From contig NZ_JRXE01000012.1 of assembly GCF_001267535.1 (NCBI RefSeq), positions 102,985 through 146,748 on the forward strand: a DNA stretch of 43,764 bases, read 5' to 3'. The notes under the pieces are model-generated. The model ran no database searches, was not told the origin of the DNA, and was given only the letters and a program-made list of their open reading frames with translations. Position numbers and translations under genes: made by a program. This document shows positions 24,195-32,639 of the stretch, one piece after another. The DNA comes from Winslowiella iniecta (lineage in GTDB: Bacteria; Pseudomonadota; Gammaproteobacteria; Enterobacterales; Enterobacteriaceae). How positions within the stretch are numbered: the stretch's first letter is position 1; each line of letters starts with the position of its first letter.

Positions 24195-25412
24195 TCAGAC
24201 AAAGGTGGCGTAGCAAACCATGGTAAAAATCAATAAGCCGATGATAAAGAACAGGCCAAAGAAGCTATTGCCAAAGGGCAGACGATATTGACCATCAGTC
24301 AGCGTCTGCCTGGATTTTCTTACCAGTAAAGGCGGCAATAAAATGCTCCAGATGGTTAATCCGATACCGGCATAGGCGATTGCCGGAACAAAGCCATTCG
24401 GAAAGAAAAAGCAACAAACAGAGGGCGGAAGATAAGTGATCATGAGCGCCGTGCTATTGCCATTTTTCCGTAGATGAAGCTTAAATAAATCCTTTATATA
24501 ATCAATAAGCCCGATTGTGGCGGAGAGTAAGGATGCAGAAATAGCAAAGTTACCAAAAAACAGTAACAGTATTTTGAAATAGCTACTTTGCGAATCGGCG
24601 CGCAATGCGTCAAGGAAGTCGCCAATGTTGCCCCCTTTGGCGACCACCGTGTCGATCATGGTTTTACTCAGATTACCCATGGTGACGGACAACCAGAAAA
24701 CATAGATAAACAAGGAGATAAAGACACCAATAACAATCGATTTGATGATCTTTTTACTGTTCTGTTTGCCGTAGATGTTCACCAGACTGGGAATGCTGCC
24801 GTGAAAACCGAAGGAAATAATGCAGAAGGGTAAGGCGATTAACCAGGTGGATAAGTGAGGGATTGAATACTGGCTGAACAGCAAGTTCGTATCCACACTG
24901 CCGATCATGCCCGAGAAAGTCAAAATAAAGGACGTAAACTTACCGATAATCAGCACGGATAATATTTTCCCTATCCGTTTTCCCGCCCAGAGCATAACTG
25001 AAACGACCAGCAGAAAGATAACAGCAACAGACCATCGACCTAAGTTGACGCCGGTCAGATAATGAAGTGTGTTGTCCAGAGATGATGCCGCGCCGGAAAT
25101 ATAAGCGTAAGTGACGCAATAAAGGACGAAAGCAAAGCTTATTCCAGTAATAATATTCAGGCTTCTCGGCAGTAACACTTTTGAGAATGAATGAAAGCTG
25201 CTTCCCAGCGGGAATTTTAAATTAACTTCATAGATCATTAGCCCGGTGAGGAGCATGATGACTGAGGAAAATATCAACAGCATAATGCCTTTAACGAACC
25301 ATACACCCTCTAATGCGACCGGGAGAGAGAACATGCCTCCGCCAACAATCGTTGCCACAATCAGGCAAACACCACTCACTGTACCGATCTTTTTTTCTGG
25401 TTTATCTTTCAT
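24195..25412 (-). CDS. HAAAP-family amino acid permease (Trp/Tyr permease-like)
   Basis: The 405-residue product starts at ATG 25412; a TTG two codons earlier is possible. It has about 11 hydrophobic segments, beginning with VCLIVATIVGGGMFSLPVALEG, the characteristic first-helix sequence of the Mtr/TnaB/TyrP hydroxy and aromatic amino acid permeases. It should import an amino acid by proton symport. It is the last gene of a leftward AT-rich operon, after the alpha-oxoamine synthase, from which it is separated by a strong hairpin. It may supply the amino acid that the synthase condenses. Which amino acid cannot be told. Its end converges on the pld gene with 18 bases between them. Confidence 0.85.
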   Translation of the reverse strand: MKDKPEKKIGTVSGVCLIVATIVGGGMFSLPVALEGVWFVKGIMLLIFSSVIMLLTGLMIYEVNLKFPLGSSFHSFSKVLLPRSLNIITGISFAFVLYCVTYAYISGAASSLDNTLHYLTGVNLGRWSVAVIFLLVVSVMLWAGKRIGKILSVLIIGKFTSFILTFSGMIGSVDTNLLFSQYSIPHLSTWLIALPFCIISFGFHGSIPSLVNIYGKQNSKKIIKSIVIGVFISLFIYVFWLSVTMGNLSKTMIDTVVAKGGNIGDFLDALRADSQSSYFKILLLFFGNFAISASLLSATIGLIDYIKDLFKLHLRKNGNSTALMITYLPPSVCCFFFPNGFVPAIAYAGIGLTIWSILLPPLLVRKSRQTLTDGQYRLPFGNSFFGLFFIIGLLIFTMVCYATFV

Positions 25413-25429
25413 ACTCAACCTATTGCCTG

Positions 25430-25464
25430 AAGAAATAATGCCTGGAAACCAGGCATTATTTCTT
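25430..25464 (-). terminator. Near-maximal hairpin between synthase and permease genes
   Basis: AAGAAATAATGCCTGG pairs perfectly over 16 bases with CCAGGCATTATTTCTT across a 3-base loop, starting five bases after the synthase stop on the minus strand. The descending arm is T-rich. It could be a terminator or attenuator that lowers permease expression, or a processing signal that protects the upstream mRNA. Confidence 0.75.
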
Positions 25465-25468
25465 TATT

Positions 25469-26695
25469 CTAACTCAATTCGCTTAAAGCACTGCTGAAAT
25501 TTGAATAGAGCGCATCGATTGATTCTCTGGTATGGATCGCCGAAAGAGCACAACGAAGAATGGCACGACCCTCTTCAACCGTAGGATACATCGCCACGGT
25601 TGTCGCAAAGCCACGGCTGTGCATTTTGGCACACATACTGATCGCTTTATCTTCGTTACCAATCAGTATCCCTCTGATTGGCATCGCTGTACCTTTATTG
25701 ATCACTTCCACATCATTGAAAACTTCATCAAAGTAACGGACTCGATTATTAAGATCCTGCTGTCTGCGCTCAACCACGCCGTTTAAATGGAGATCGGCGG
25801 CAGCGACACAAGCTGCGATTCCCGGAAGGCTTGGCGGGCCACCAAAGGTGTAGGTGGTGCCATAGGCTTTGATAAAGTCGATAGTACTTTTATGGTTACA
25901 GGCGATATACCCGCCATGTGATCCAAAGGCTTTCGATAACGAGCCAGCGATAATGACCCGATCATCAAGCTTATGATCCAGACATTCCATCACATAGCCT
26001 GAGCCATTTTTGCCAAAGATTGAAGTGCCGTGCGCATCATCGATATAAGCATAACCGTTAAACGTGTGCGCCATTTCGACAATAAATTTTACGGGTGCAA
26101 CGCCGCCCATGGAACCTACGCTGTCTGAAATTGATACTGGTGTTAAGCCGTTTTTATGCGCAAACTCAAAAGCTTCACTAATGGCGTTCTTATCCTGGAA
26201 GTCGACGCGTTTAACCTCGCCAAATTGCTGCAACAGACCGCGGTTAATTTGCAATGTAGCATGCGCGGTTTTCTCCATAATAAAATAGGGCGTGTTGCTG
26301 AATTTGTATTCAGGTAACTCACCCGAAGCAAGCAATGGCAGCACCGCAAGATGGCAAGGGGTGACGGCGTTAAAGGTTAACGTATGGGCACCAAACATGA
26401 TTTCCGAAAGTTTGCTTTCCAGCGAGGGGAAAAGGTCGACTTTTATTCTTGTTCTTGCCACCGACAACTGCGCGCCAAAACGTTCGACTGACTCAATAAT
26501 TGCCTGTTTTAAATCAGGATGAGTCTCCAGCCCCAGATAAGAACAGGAAACAAACTCGGTCATTTTCCTTCCGTCATTCAGGGTAATTTCTTTACCCTCT
26601 CTGGAAACGACCGTAAGATCATTGATATTTTCGGAAAAAACCCTGGATTGATATTTATAAGATTTCTCTATCTTCGCTTTCTGCCAGTTACTCAT
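25469..26695 (-). CDS. PLP-dependent alpha-oxoamine synthase-like enzyme
   Basis: The 408-residue product belongs to the alpha-oxoamine synthases (AONS/BioF, KBL, serine palmitoyltransferase, CqsA), which condense an amino acid with an acyl-CoA and release CO2. Active-site residues are all present: PLP lysine Lys255 in GSLSKAFGSHGG, Asp219 and His222 in DDAHGTS, His145 stacking on PLP in EKTAHAT, and the substrate-end TTYTFGGPPSLPG. No bioF-like neighbours (bioA/B/C/D) exist, so biotin synthesis is unlikely. ATG 26695 has AAAGGA seven bases upstream and overlaps the MFS stop by eight bases. Its operon links it to an exporter and an amino acid permease under Fur-like control; the product is unknown. 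Confidence 0.85.
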   Translation of the reverse strand: MSNWQKAKIEKSYKYQSRVFSENINDLTVVSREGKEITLNDGRKMTEFVSCSYLGLETHPDLKQAIIESVERFGAQLSVARTRIKVDLFPSLESKLSEIMFGAHTLTFNAVTPCHLAVLPLLASGELPEYKFSNTPYFIMEKTAHATLQINRGLLQQFGEVKRVDFQDKNAISEAFEFAHKNGLTPVSISDSVGSMGGVAPVKFIVEMAHTFNGYAYIDDAHGTSIFGKNGSGYVMECLDHKLDDRVIIAGSLSKAFGSHGGYIACNHKSTIDFIKAYGTTYTFGGPPSLPGIAACVAAADLHLNGVVERRQQDLNNRVRYFDEVFNDVEVINKGTAMPIRGILIGNEDKAISMCAKMHSRGFATTVAMYPTVEEGRAILRCALSAIHTRESIDALYSNFSSALSELS

Positions 26696-27809
26696 TAAAT
26701 TTCCTTTTGTAAACACAGACTAACAATGAAACACTTGCCATAATAAAAATGCTGAATCCTAATATTTTATCAAAAGAGAAATGACTCCCTTCCAGGCTAA
26801 CAAATATCAGGCTAACCGCCCCAGCACTGACGGTTTGGGTAAATCCAGTGATGGCTGATGCAATACCGGTTTTGTTACCTTTTATTTTTAGTGACAAGAA
26901 CCAGGCACTGGGGTAATAAATGCCTAATGTCACATTATAAATAACCAGAGAAATCAGGTATATGGCGATATTATTAATCGAAAGGAGAAAAGGTATAGCA
27001 GTTAAAGCATTGATAATAAACAGAAATAATGGCTTTTCAAAAAAACTAATTTTTGATAGTTGGTTACCAATGATAAAGAAAAGAACAGAGGCGGAAAAAA
27101 CAAATGAGAATGCTAAAGGGCTTAATTTCAATTCTCCGATAAACAGACCCGGAGATAAAGAGATAAAACAGAAGAGCGAGCTTAGCATCAATGACACCAG
27201 CACCGTTCCGGTAATAAAGCTTGGGGTAACGAAGCTCTCACTGCTGGTTTCAGCCTCTATTTTATGAGAAGTTAACTCGCGTGGTGTAAGCAGTACCGTG
27301 CCTATACCAAAAATAAACATAAATAAGAAAATGAAATTCCAGTTTAAGTAGCCCAATAAAAATCCACCAAGTAATGGTGCAATCAGGGGAACCACTGCAC
27401 TTGCTGAAGAGATATCTGAAAGGGTTTTCTTTAAACTTTCCTCAGGAAAGTTATCCTTGGCTAACGCCCTTGAAAGAACCGGGCCAGCGCCGGCTCCCAG
27501 AGCCTGAATAAGCCTTCCGATAAATAATCCATTAACATCTTTTGCCAGAAAACACGTCAGGCTCCCTGCGGTAAATATCAGGAAACTCCAGGTCAGAACT
27601 TTTAACTTGCCCAGCTTTTCACCAATAAAACCTGCTGCCAGTTGACTCAGGGCATAGATAATCAGAAAACCACTTATCAATAATTGTACATATGTATAAG
27701 GTACATCAAATCCTTTTTGAATATCGGGTATTGCCGGAACGATCATATCAGTTGCAAGAGCTGAAACTGATGCCGCAAGAACTAAATAAATGTGAAACCG
27801 TGAGTTCAT
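26688..27809 (-). CDS. MFS exporter, Bcr/CflA type
   Basis: The 373-residue product is a 12-helix major facilitator of the Bcr/CflA (DHA1) drug-efflux type, shown by the first-helix ATDMIVPAIPDIQ, the loop GEKLGKLKVL (motif A) and LGAGAGPVLSRALAKD (motif C of antiporters). It is somewhat short for the family (about 390-400) but ends cleanly. It is the first gene of the operon, transcribed from a promoter with a Fur box in its spacer. The ribosome site is weak (GCTTAAAAA before the ATG). In context it probably exports the compound made by the downstream synthase or gives self-protection against it. Confidence 0.85.
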   Translation of the reverse strand: MNSRFHIYLVLAASVSALATDMIVPAIPDIQKGFDVPYTYVQLLISGFLIIYALSQLAAGFIGEKLGKLKVLTWSFLIFTAGSLTCFLAKDVNGLFIGRLIQALGAGAGPVLSRALAKDNFPEESLKKTLSDISSASAVVPLIAPLLGGFLLGYLNWNFIFLFMFIFGIGTVLLTPRELTSHKIEAETSSESFVTPSFITGTVLVSLMLSSLFCFISLSPGLFIGELKLSPLAFSFVFSASVLFFIIGNQLSKISFFEKPLFLFIINALTAIPFLLSINNIAIYLISLVIYNVTLGIYYPSAWFLSLKIKGNKTGIASAITGFTQTVSAGAVSLIFVSLEGSHFSFDKILGFSIFIMASVSLLVCVYKRKFNE

Positions 27810-27847
27810 TTTTTAAGCAGTAAGTCCATTTGTAATAAGAAAAACTT

Positions 27848-27876
27848 ATCATAGTAATAATTCTTATCAAATACAA
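27848..27876 (-). promoter_or_regulatory. Promoter of the MFS-synthase-permease operon
   Basis: On the minus strand a -35 TTGTAT (27871-27876) and a -10 TATGAT (27848-27853) are separated by exactly 17 bases, 38 bases upstream of the MFS start. The Fur-like box fills the spacer. Confidence 0.65.
27855..27869 (-). promoter_or_regulatory. Fur box in the promoter spacer of the MFS-synthase operon
   Basis: Minus-strand TGATAAGAATTATTA fits the 7-1-7 Fur model at 12 of 14 positions and lies between the -35 and -10, the classic repressing position. The DNA is AT-rich, so some chance of coincidence exists, but placement is exact. Confidence 0.65.
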
Positions 27877-28223
27877 ATTTAGTTAATTTAATGTAATTAA
27901 ATAATAACTTCAGTAAATAGCTGGCGATGTTATATCTTTATTTCTTGAAAAACAGTGTGTTGATGGGTTGTGGTTGTTTTTTGATCTTTTGGTTTTTGTT
28001 TTTTTATACTATTTTTATTTATTGATTTCATGAGTTTTTCTGATGATATTGAAATTAAAGCTAATGTGATTGCTCTCTTTTTAAGCTGCGCGGCGTGGCG
28101 GCTTATTTCCGCGCGAAGAAAAACATTTGAGCAAACGGCTTAAGTTGGTGCGAAACAAAAAGGTGCCATGGGCAGTCATTTTAGCGTTATGATTTTGCTG
28201 ATTATTCTTCAGGATGACGACAA
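27877..28223. other. Gene-free AT-rich region before fetA
   Basis: No coding potential is seen in these 347 bases. They include a long T- and TG-rich stretch (about 27950-28020) and then a GC-rich island (28085-28115), which may mark the boundary of the AT-rich acquired block with the native fetAB region. The fetA promoter presumably lies at the right end; no confident -35/-10 pair was assigned. Confidence 0.5.
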
Positions 28224-28892
28224 ATGTTGACCCATTTCCCTCTGCTTGATGTGCAGGAAATCAGCTATTCCCCTGACGGCAGCCCGTTATTGGCTTCGGT
28301 ATCTCTGACACTGAATGCCGGCGACTTTGTGCTGCTGACTGGCCCTTCCGGCAGTGGGAAAAGTACGCTGCTAAAGATTATCGCCTCGCTGTTAACCCCC
28401 ACGACGGGCAATATCTTGTTTAACGGCCAGCCGATTATTCAGCTCAAGGCGGAACGCTACCGCCAGCAGGTCTCTTATTGTTTCCAGACGCCGGTACTGT
28501 TTGGCGATACGGTGTTTGATAACCTCGCGCTGCCGTGGCAAATCCGCCAGCAGAAAATCGACCGGCATAAACTGCAAAGCTGGCTGCAAAAGGTCAATTT
28601 ACCAGCAGATATACTGGATAAGACAACCGAACAGCTTTCCGGCGGTGAAAAACAGCGGGTAGCGTTGTTGCGTAACCTGCAATTTTTACCGGATGTTCTG
28701 CTACTTGATGAGATTACCAGTGCGCTGGATGAAGAAAACAAACAGATTATTAATCAGCTGGTTGCCAGTCTGGCGGCGGAGCAGGGCGTTGCCGTCGTGT
28801 GGATCAGCCACGACGGCGCGGAGATAAGCCAGGCGCAGCGGGTGTTGACGCTGACATCTGCCGGTCTGAGGAGTGAACATGAGCCAGCATAA
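28224..28892 (+). CDS. fetA: Iron export ABC transporter ATP-binding subunit FetA
   Basis: The 222-residue ATPase has Walker A GPSGSGKST (about residue 40), a Q-loop (SYCFQTP), signature LSGGEKQR (about 136) and Walker B VLLLDEITSALDE, followed by the His switch (WISHD). The sequence and its pairing with a FetB-like membrane protein match E. coli FetA (YbbL). FetAB exports iron and helps cells survive peroxide stress by lowering free iron. The ATG at 28224 has AGGA upstream, and the gene overlaps fetB by 14 bases. It adds iron export to a window rich in iron import and storage. Confidence 0.9.
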   Translation: MLTHFPLLDVQEISYSPDGSPLLASVSLTLNAGDFVLLTGPSGSGKSTLLKIIASLLTPTTGNILFNGQPIIQLKAERYRQQVSYCFQTPVLFGDTVFDNLALPWQIRQQKIDRHKLQSWLQKVNLPADILDKTTEQLSGGEKQRVALLRNLQFLPDVLLLDEITSALDEENKQIINQLVASLAAEQGVAVVWISHDGAEISQAQRVLTLTSAGLRSEHEPA

Positions 28893-29652
28893 TATTACGA
28901 ATGATTCCCTGGCGCTGGCGCTGATGCTGGTGGTGATAGCCCTGCTGGTCAGCGGCAAAGAGAAACTGGGGCTGGGTAAAGATATTATCTGGAGCGTGGC
29001 GCGGGCGGTTGTTCAGCTGATTATTGTTGGCTATGTGCTGAAGTACATTTTCGACCTCAACAATGGCTGGCTGACGGTGTTGATGGTGCTGTTTATCTGC
29101 GTTAATGCCTCGCTTAATGCCCGCAAGCGCAGCAGCAATATTGAAAACGCGTTAGTAATATCGTTTATCGCCATCACCGTCAGTACCACCTCGACGCTGG
29201 CGATTCTGGTGCTGAGTGGCTCCATCGAATTTATGCCGATGCAGGTGATCCCGATTTCCGGCATGATTGCCGGTAATGCGATGGTCGCGGTCGGGCTGTG
29301 TTACAGCAATCTTAATCAGCGCTTTGCCGATAACCGGCAAAAAATCCTCGAAATGCTGAGTCTTGGGGCATCGGTTAAACTGGCTTCGGCGAAGCTTATC
29401 CGCGACAGTATTCGCGCCGCAATGATCCCCACCGTTGATGCAGCCAAAACCGTCGGGCTGGTCAGCCTGCCCGGCATGATGTCGGGACTGATTTTTGCTG
29501 GTATCGACCCGGTCAAAGCGATCAAGTATCAGATTATGGTGACCTTTATGTTGCTGGGTACCGCCAGTCTGTCGACTATCATTGCCGGTTACCTGGCTTA
29601 CCGCCGTTTCTTTAATGCGCGGGCGCAGTTAAATCCGGTGGGTAAGAGCTAG
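28879..29652 (+). CDS. fetB: Iron export ABC transporter permease subunit FetB
   Basis: The 257-residue membrane protein has about seven hydrophobic segments and the UPF0014/FetB blocks FICVNASLNARKRSSNI, PISGMIAGNAMVAVGL and VSLPGMMSGLIFAGIDPVKAIKYQIMV. The ATG at 28879 is preceded by GGAG at 28870-28873; a GTG at 28873 would add two residues and lies within that site. It overlaps the fetA end, so translation is coupled. With FetA it forms a probable iron exporter in the inner membrane. Confidence 0.92.
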   Translation: MSQHNITNDSLALALMLVVIALLVSGKEKLGLGKDIIWSVARAVVQLIIVGYVLKYIFDLNNGWLTVLMVLFICVNASLNARKRSSNIENALVISFIAITVSTTSTLAILVLSGSIEFMPMQVIPISGMIAGNAMVAVGLCYSNLNQRFADNRQKILEMLSLGASVKLASAKLIRDSIRAAMIPTVDAAKTVGLVSLPGMMSGLIFAGIDPVKAIKYQIMVTFMLLGTASLSTIIAGYLAYRRFFNARAQLNPVGKS

Positions 29653-29654
29653 TG

Positions 29655-29730
29655 GGGGAGCCGTGTTCGGCTCCCGTCCTGATGGCATGCGGGGTGCAAA
29701 CCTTCGGCACAGGCGGCGAGAACGCCGCCA
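29655..29730. repeat. Intergenic repeat element, copy 1 (two hairpins)
   Basis: Hairpin one pairs GGGAGCCG with CGGCTCCC (29656-29675). Hairpin two pairs GGCGGCG with CGCCGCC around AGAA (29712-29729). Between them is a CCTGATGGC block. The CTGATGGC...GGCGGCGAGAACGCCGC arrangement recurs inverted at about 33725-33780, so this looks like a dispersed palindromic element between the converging fetB and nlpA genes, possibly acting as a terminator for both. Confidence 0.6.
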
Positions 29731-29747
29731 CTACAAAAAAACGGATA

Positions 29748-30563
29748 CTACCACCCTGGCACTGCGCCACCATTAAAGATCTTCTCCGCCGCTTGTGCGA
29801 CTTCCGGTGACTGATAAGCCTTGACGAAATTCTGTACATTGGGCGCGTCTTTATTCTCTTCGCGCGACACCACGATATTGACATAGGGCGACTGTTTATC
29901 TTCGATAAACACGCTATCGCGCACCGGGTTCAGGCCGGTTTGTTGAAGATACGTGGTGCTGATAATCGCCACCGTAACCTGCGCATCATCCAGCACGCGC
30001 GGTAGCTGAGCGCCTTCCAGCTCGATTATTTTCAGATGCAGCGGATTTTCGACAATATCCACGGTGGTTGGCAGCAGCCCGGTATCGGCTTTCAGTTTGA
30101 TTAGCTTCTCTTTTTGCAACAGCAGCAGCGCCCGGCCAAGATTGGTCGGATCAAGAGGAACTGCAATGGTATCGCCCTCTTTTAGCTGAGAAACCTGTTT
30201 AATTTTCTTCGAATAACCGGCCATAGGAAACACGAAGGTATTGCCCACCGCCACCAGCTGATAACCGTGGGCTTTATTATCCTGCTCAAGGAAAGGGCGA
30301 TGCTGAAACACATTGGCATCCAGCTCACCGTGCGCGGTGGGATCGTTTGGCAGTAAAGAACCACTAAAGCCGACCAGCTCGACATCCAGCCCATATTTTT
30401 CTTTGGCGACCTGCTTTGCAACTTCCGCAACATCCTGCTCGGCGCCATTAATCACGCCGACCTTGATGTGGTTATTATCATTTTTATGCTGATCGCAGCC
30501 GCTGACCAGTAAGCCCACCAGCAAGGCGGCAACAGTTGCTGGTTTAACCAGTGAAAATTTCAC
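29748..30563 (-). CDS. nlpA: Lipoprotein-28, MetQ/NlpA-family
   Basis: The 271-residue product is nearly collinear with E. coli NlpA: HIKVGVINGAEQDVAEVA, VELVGFSGSLLPND, NVFQHRPFLEQDNKAHGY, NTFVFPMAGYSKKIK, and the identical ending IFNGGAVPGW. The signal peptide ends with lipobox LVSGC (Cys23), so it is a lipoprotein; the Asp after that Cys in SGCDQ is the Lol-avoidance signal for inner-membrane retention. NlpA is a MetQ paralog that can contribute to methionine import and is involved in outer-membrane vesicle formation. It is not next to metNI here, so it is a stand-alone gene as in E. coli. Confidence 0.93.
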   Translation of the reverse strand: MKFSLVKPATVAALLVGLLVSGCDQHKNDNNHIKVGVINGAEQDVAEVAKQVAKEKYGLDVELVGFSGSLLPNDPTAHGELDANVFQHRPFLEQDNKAHGYQLVAVGNTFVFPMAGYSKKIKQVSQLKEGDTIAVPLDPTNLGRALLLLQKEKLIKLKADTGLLPTTVDIVENPLHLKIIELEGAQLPRVLDDAQVTVAIISTTYLQQTGLNPVRDSVFIEDKQSPYVNIVVSREENKDAPNVQNFVKAYQSPEVAQAAEKIFNGGAVPGW

Positions 30564-30731
30564 GTTTTTTCCTTAAATTCAGACAGGTAGCTGCTCTAAA
30601 CAACCGTAAAAACGTGGCAGAGTCAACGGCGCGCTTATGCCAAAATAGCACCGGTTATAAGTAATAATTGTAAGGCCGTGCCGGAAGTGACGCTTTTGCC
30701 TGATGGCGCGAATATTCACGCGTTAAACAGC

Positions 30732-30763
30732 AAAAAAAGTCACCTGCTGGTAAGCAGATGACT
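30732..30763 (-). terminator. Rho-independent terminator of yhhW
   Basis: On the minus strand AGTCATCTGCT pairs with AGCAGGTGACT around TACC (one mismatch), followed at once by a run of seven T. It lies 19 bases after the yhhW stop. Confidence 0.85.
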
Positions 30764-30781
30764 TTGCTAATCTAAACGGAC

Positions 30782-31507
30782 TTAGCGGGTCGGATGATTC
30801 ACTTCCAGTGGGCGCAGATCAAAGAACAGCACTTCTGCGTTGTCACCGTTGCTGAATGTCAGGGTATCTTCTTCACGAACCCGTGCGCCGTCGCCGGTTC
30901 TGAATTCGATGCCGTTAACCGTGATACTGCCGCGCGCCACCTGAATCCAGCCATAGCGATTCTCTGCAAGGGTAACGGTTTGCTGCTCATCACCATCAAA
31001 CAGACCGCTGTAAATCTTGATATCCTGGCGGATACGCAATGAATTCTGCTGGCCGTCCGGTGAGGCAATCAGACGCAGCTTGCCGCGTTTTTCTTCTGCC
31101 GGAATCGATACCTGCTGATAGCCCGGCTCAGTGCCTTTTTCAGACGGCACCACCCAGATTTGCAGGAAGTGAACGCCTTCGGTGGCTGAGTGGTTAAATT
31201 CGCTGTGCGTCACGCCGGAACCGGCACTCATCAGCTGAACATCACCAGGGACAATCACCGAACCGGTACCCATCGAATCTTTATGCTCCAGTGCGCCTTC
31301 CAGCACGTAAGAGATAATCTCCATATTGCTGTGCGGGTGAGCACCAAAACCGCGGGACGCTGCCACCTGGTCATCGTTAATCACCAGCAGATCGGAGAAG
31401 CCGGTCTGTTTTGGATCCCAGTAGCTGGCAAAAGAGAAGGTGTGGCGGGAGTGCAGCCAGCCGTGATCACCCAGTCCGCGTTGTTCTGAAAGTCGTTGCT
31501 CGATCAT
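30782..31507 (-). CDS. yhhW: Pirin-family bicupin (YhhW-like)
   Basis: The 241-residue product has the pirin N-terminal cupin with metal ligands His57 and His59 (GFGAHPHSNMEI), His101 and Glu103 (SGSGVTHSEFNHS), and a second cupin with FDGDEQQTV and GWIQVARGSITVNG. E. coli YhhW has quercetin 2,3-dioxygenase activity in vitro; its cellular role is unclear. Length is close to the 231 of the E. coli protein. It is divergently transcribed from a LysR-type regulator, which is the usual layout when the regulator controls the neighbour. The divergent space (31508-31641) would hold the operator. Confidence 0.88.
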   Translation of the reverse strand: MIEQRLSEQRGLGDHGWLHSRHTFSFASYWDPKQTGFSDLLVINDDQVAASRGFGAHPHSNMEIISYVLEGALEHKDSMGTGSVIVPGDVQLMSAGSGVTHSEFNHSATEGVHFLQIWVVPSEKGTEPGYQQVSIPAEEKRGKLRLIASPDGQQNSLRIRQDIKIYSGLFDGDEQQTVTLAENRYGWIQVARGSITVNGIEFRTGDGARVREEDTLTFSNGDNAEVLFFDLRPLEVNHPTR

Positions 31508-31641
31508 GGTGTGCTCCTGAAATGTTCTTCGTTAATCAGAGTGAAGTGCGCTTGCGCTTCCGATGAACAAAGATTACACGTAAACTGATTTGTTCAACAA
31601 TGGGCTGAAATGACAATGACTGTCACGTTTTGGTGGACAAT

Positions 31642-32532
31642 ATGCAGACGGAAGATTTGACGATTTTTCTGGCAGTGGTGAAAGCCGGGAGCTTTACCGC
31701 CGCAGCAGAGCAAGTGCTGCTGTCCAAACAGTATGTCAGCCGCCGGATGGCGGCGCTTGAAGCCTCGCTCGGCGTGCGTCTGTTGATACGCAATACCCGT
31801 AAACTCTCTGTTACCGAAGCGGGGCAGCTGTTTTCCCGCCACGCCCAGCGCATTCTTGATGATATTCATGAAGCGGAACAGGCGGTCTCAGAGCGCCGTC
31901 AGGAGCTGCATGGCTCGTTCAGAATCAGCATGCCGATGTCATTTGGTATGAGCCACCTTTCACCGCTGATCGCCGGATTTTTGCGTCAGCATCCGGCGGT
32001 GCAGTTTCAGGTTGAGCTGGCTGACCGATATGTGGATGTGGTGGGTGAAGGTTTTGATATTGCAATACGCATTGGCACGCTGGCTGATTCAACACTGATT
32101 GCCCGTCGTCTCGGCGAACTGAAACGCGTTATCTGCGGCAGCCCGGACTATTTCAGCCGCGCCGGGCACCCGGAAAACCCGTCAGCGCTGCTGAATCACG
32201 CCTGCCTGCGTTACGGGCGGGAAGGGCAGAACGGCTGGGAACTGCTCCAGGACGGCAAACGCAAGATGTTTGATGTGCGCGGTCCGGTGGTCAGTAATAA
32301 TGGCGAAGTGTTGCGTGATGCCGCGGTGGCCGGGCTGGGGCTGGTGTTATTGCCGGAGTTTATTGTCGGTCCGGCGATTCAGCGCGGTGAACTGGTGACG
32401 GTACTGGAAGCTTTCCAGCCTGCGCCGCTGGGGCTTTATGCGGTTTATTCACAGCACCGTCAGCGCAGCGAAATCAACCGAACCTTCCTGACATACCTTG
32501 AGGAACAGCTGAAAACGTCGCAGCTGTTTTAA
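31642..32532 (+). CDS. LysR-family transcriptional regulator (CrgA/DmlR-like)
   Basis: The 296-residue product has the LysR winged helix at residues 1-60 (LTIFLAVVKAGSFTAAAEQV, YVSRRMAALEASLGVRLLIRNTRKLSVTEAG) and a periplasmic-binding-like effector domain from about residue 87 (GSFRISMPMSFGMSHLSPLIAGFLRQ, DIAIRIGTLADSTLIARRLG, LLPEFIVG) of the CrgA-like subfamily. ATG 31642 is chosen, with GGTGGA five bases upstream; a TTG at 31630 is possible but less likely. It faces yhhW and probably controls it. The effector is unknown. Confidence 0.88.
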   Translation: MQTEDLTIFLAVVKAGSFTAAAEQVLLSKQYVSRRMAALEASLGVRLLIRNTRKLSVTEAGQLFSRHAQRILDDIHEAEQAVSERRQELHGSFRISMPMSFGMSHLSPLIAGFLRQHPAVQFQVELADRYVDVVGEGFDIAIRIGTLADSTLIARRLGELKRVICGSPDYFSRAGHPENPSALLNHACLRYGREGQNGWELLQDGKRKMFDVRGPVVSNNGEVLRDAAVAGLGLVLLPEFIVGPAIQRGELVTVLEAFQPAPLGLYAVYSQHRQRSEINRTFLTYLEEQLKTSQLF

Positions 32533-32639
32533 CGGTTGCCGATCGCGCCTCGGGAACTAAAACGCCACTGTTTGCACTACCCCGAGGCAGAATGTGTAAA
32601 ATAGCGGCTACCAGAGCCTGTCTGATAAGGAAGCCCGTG

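Noticed and set aside
25469-26695. Calling the synthase BioF or CqsA
   Set aside because: The fold and active site fit the whole alpha-oxoamine synthase group; no biotin or cqsS-like gene is nearby, so neither name is justified.
29655-29730. Classical rho-independent terminator for fetB
   Set aside because: Neither hairpin is followed by a T tract in the fetB direction, and the second hairpin recurs elsewhere as part of a repeat. Listed as a repeat.
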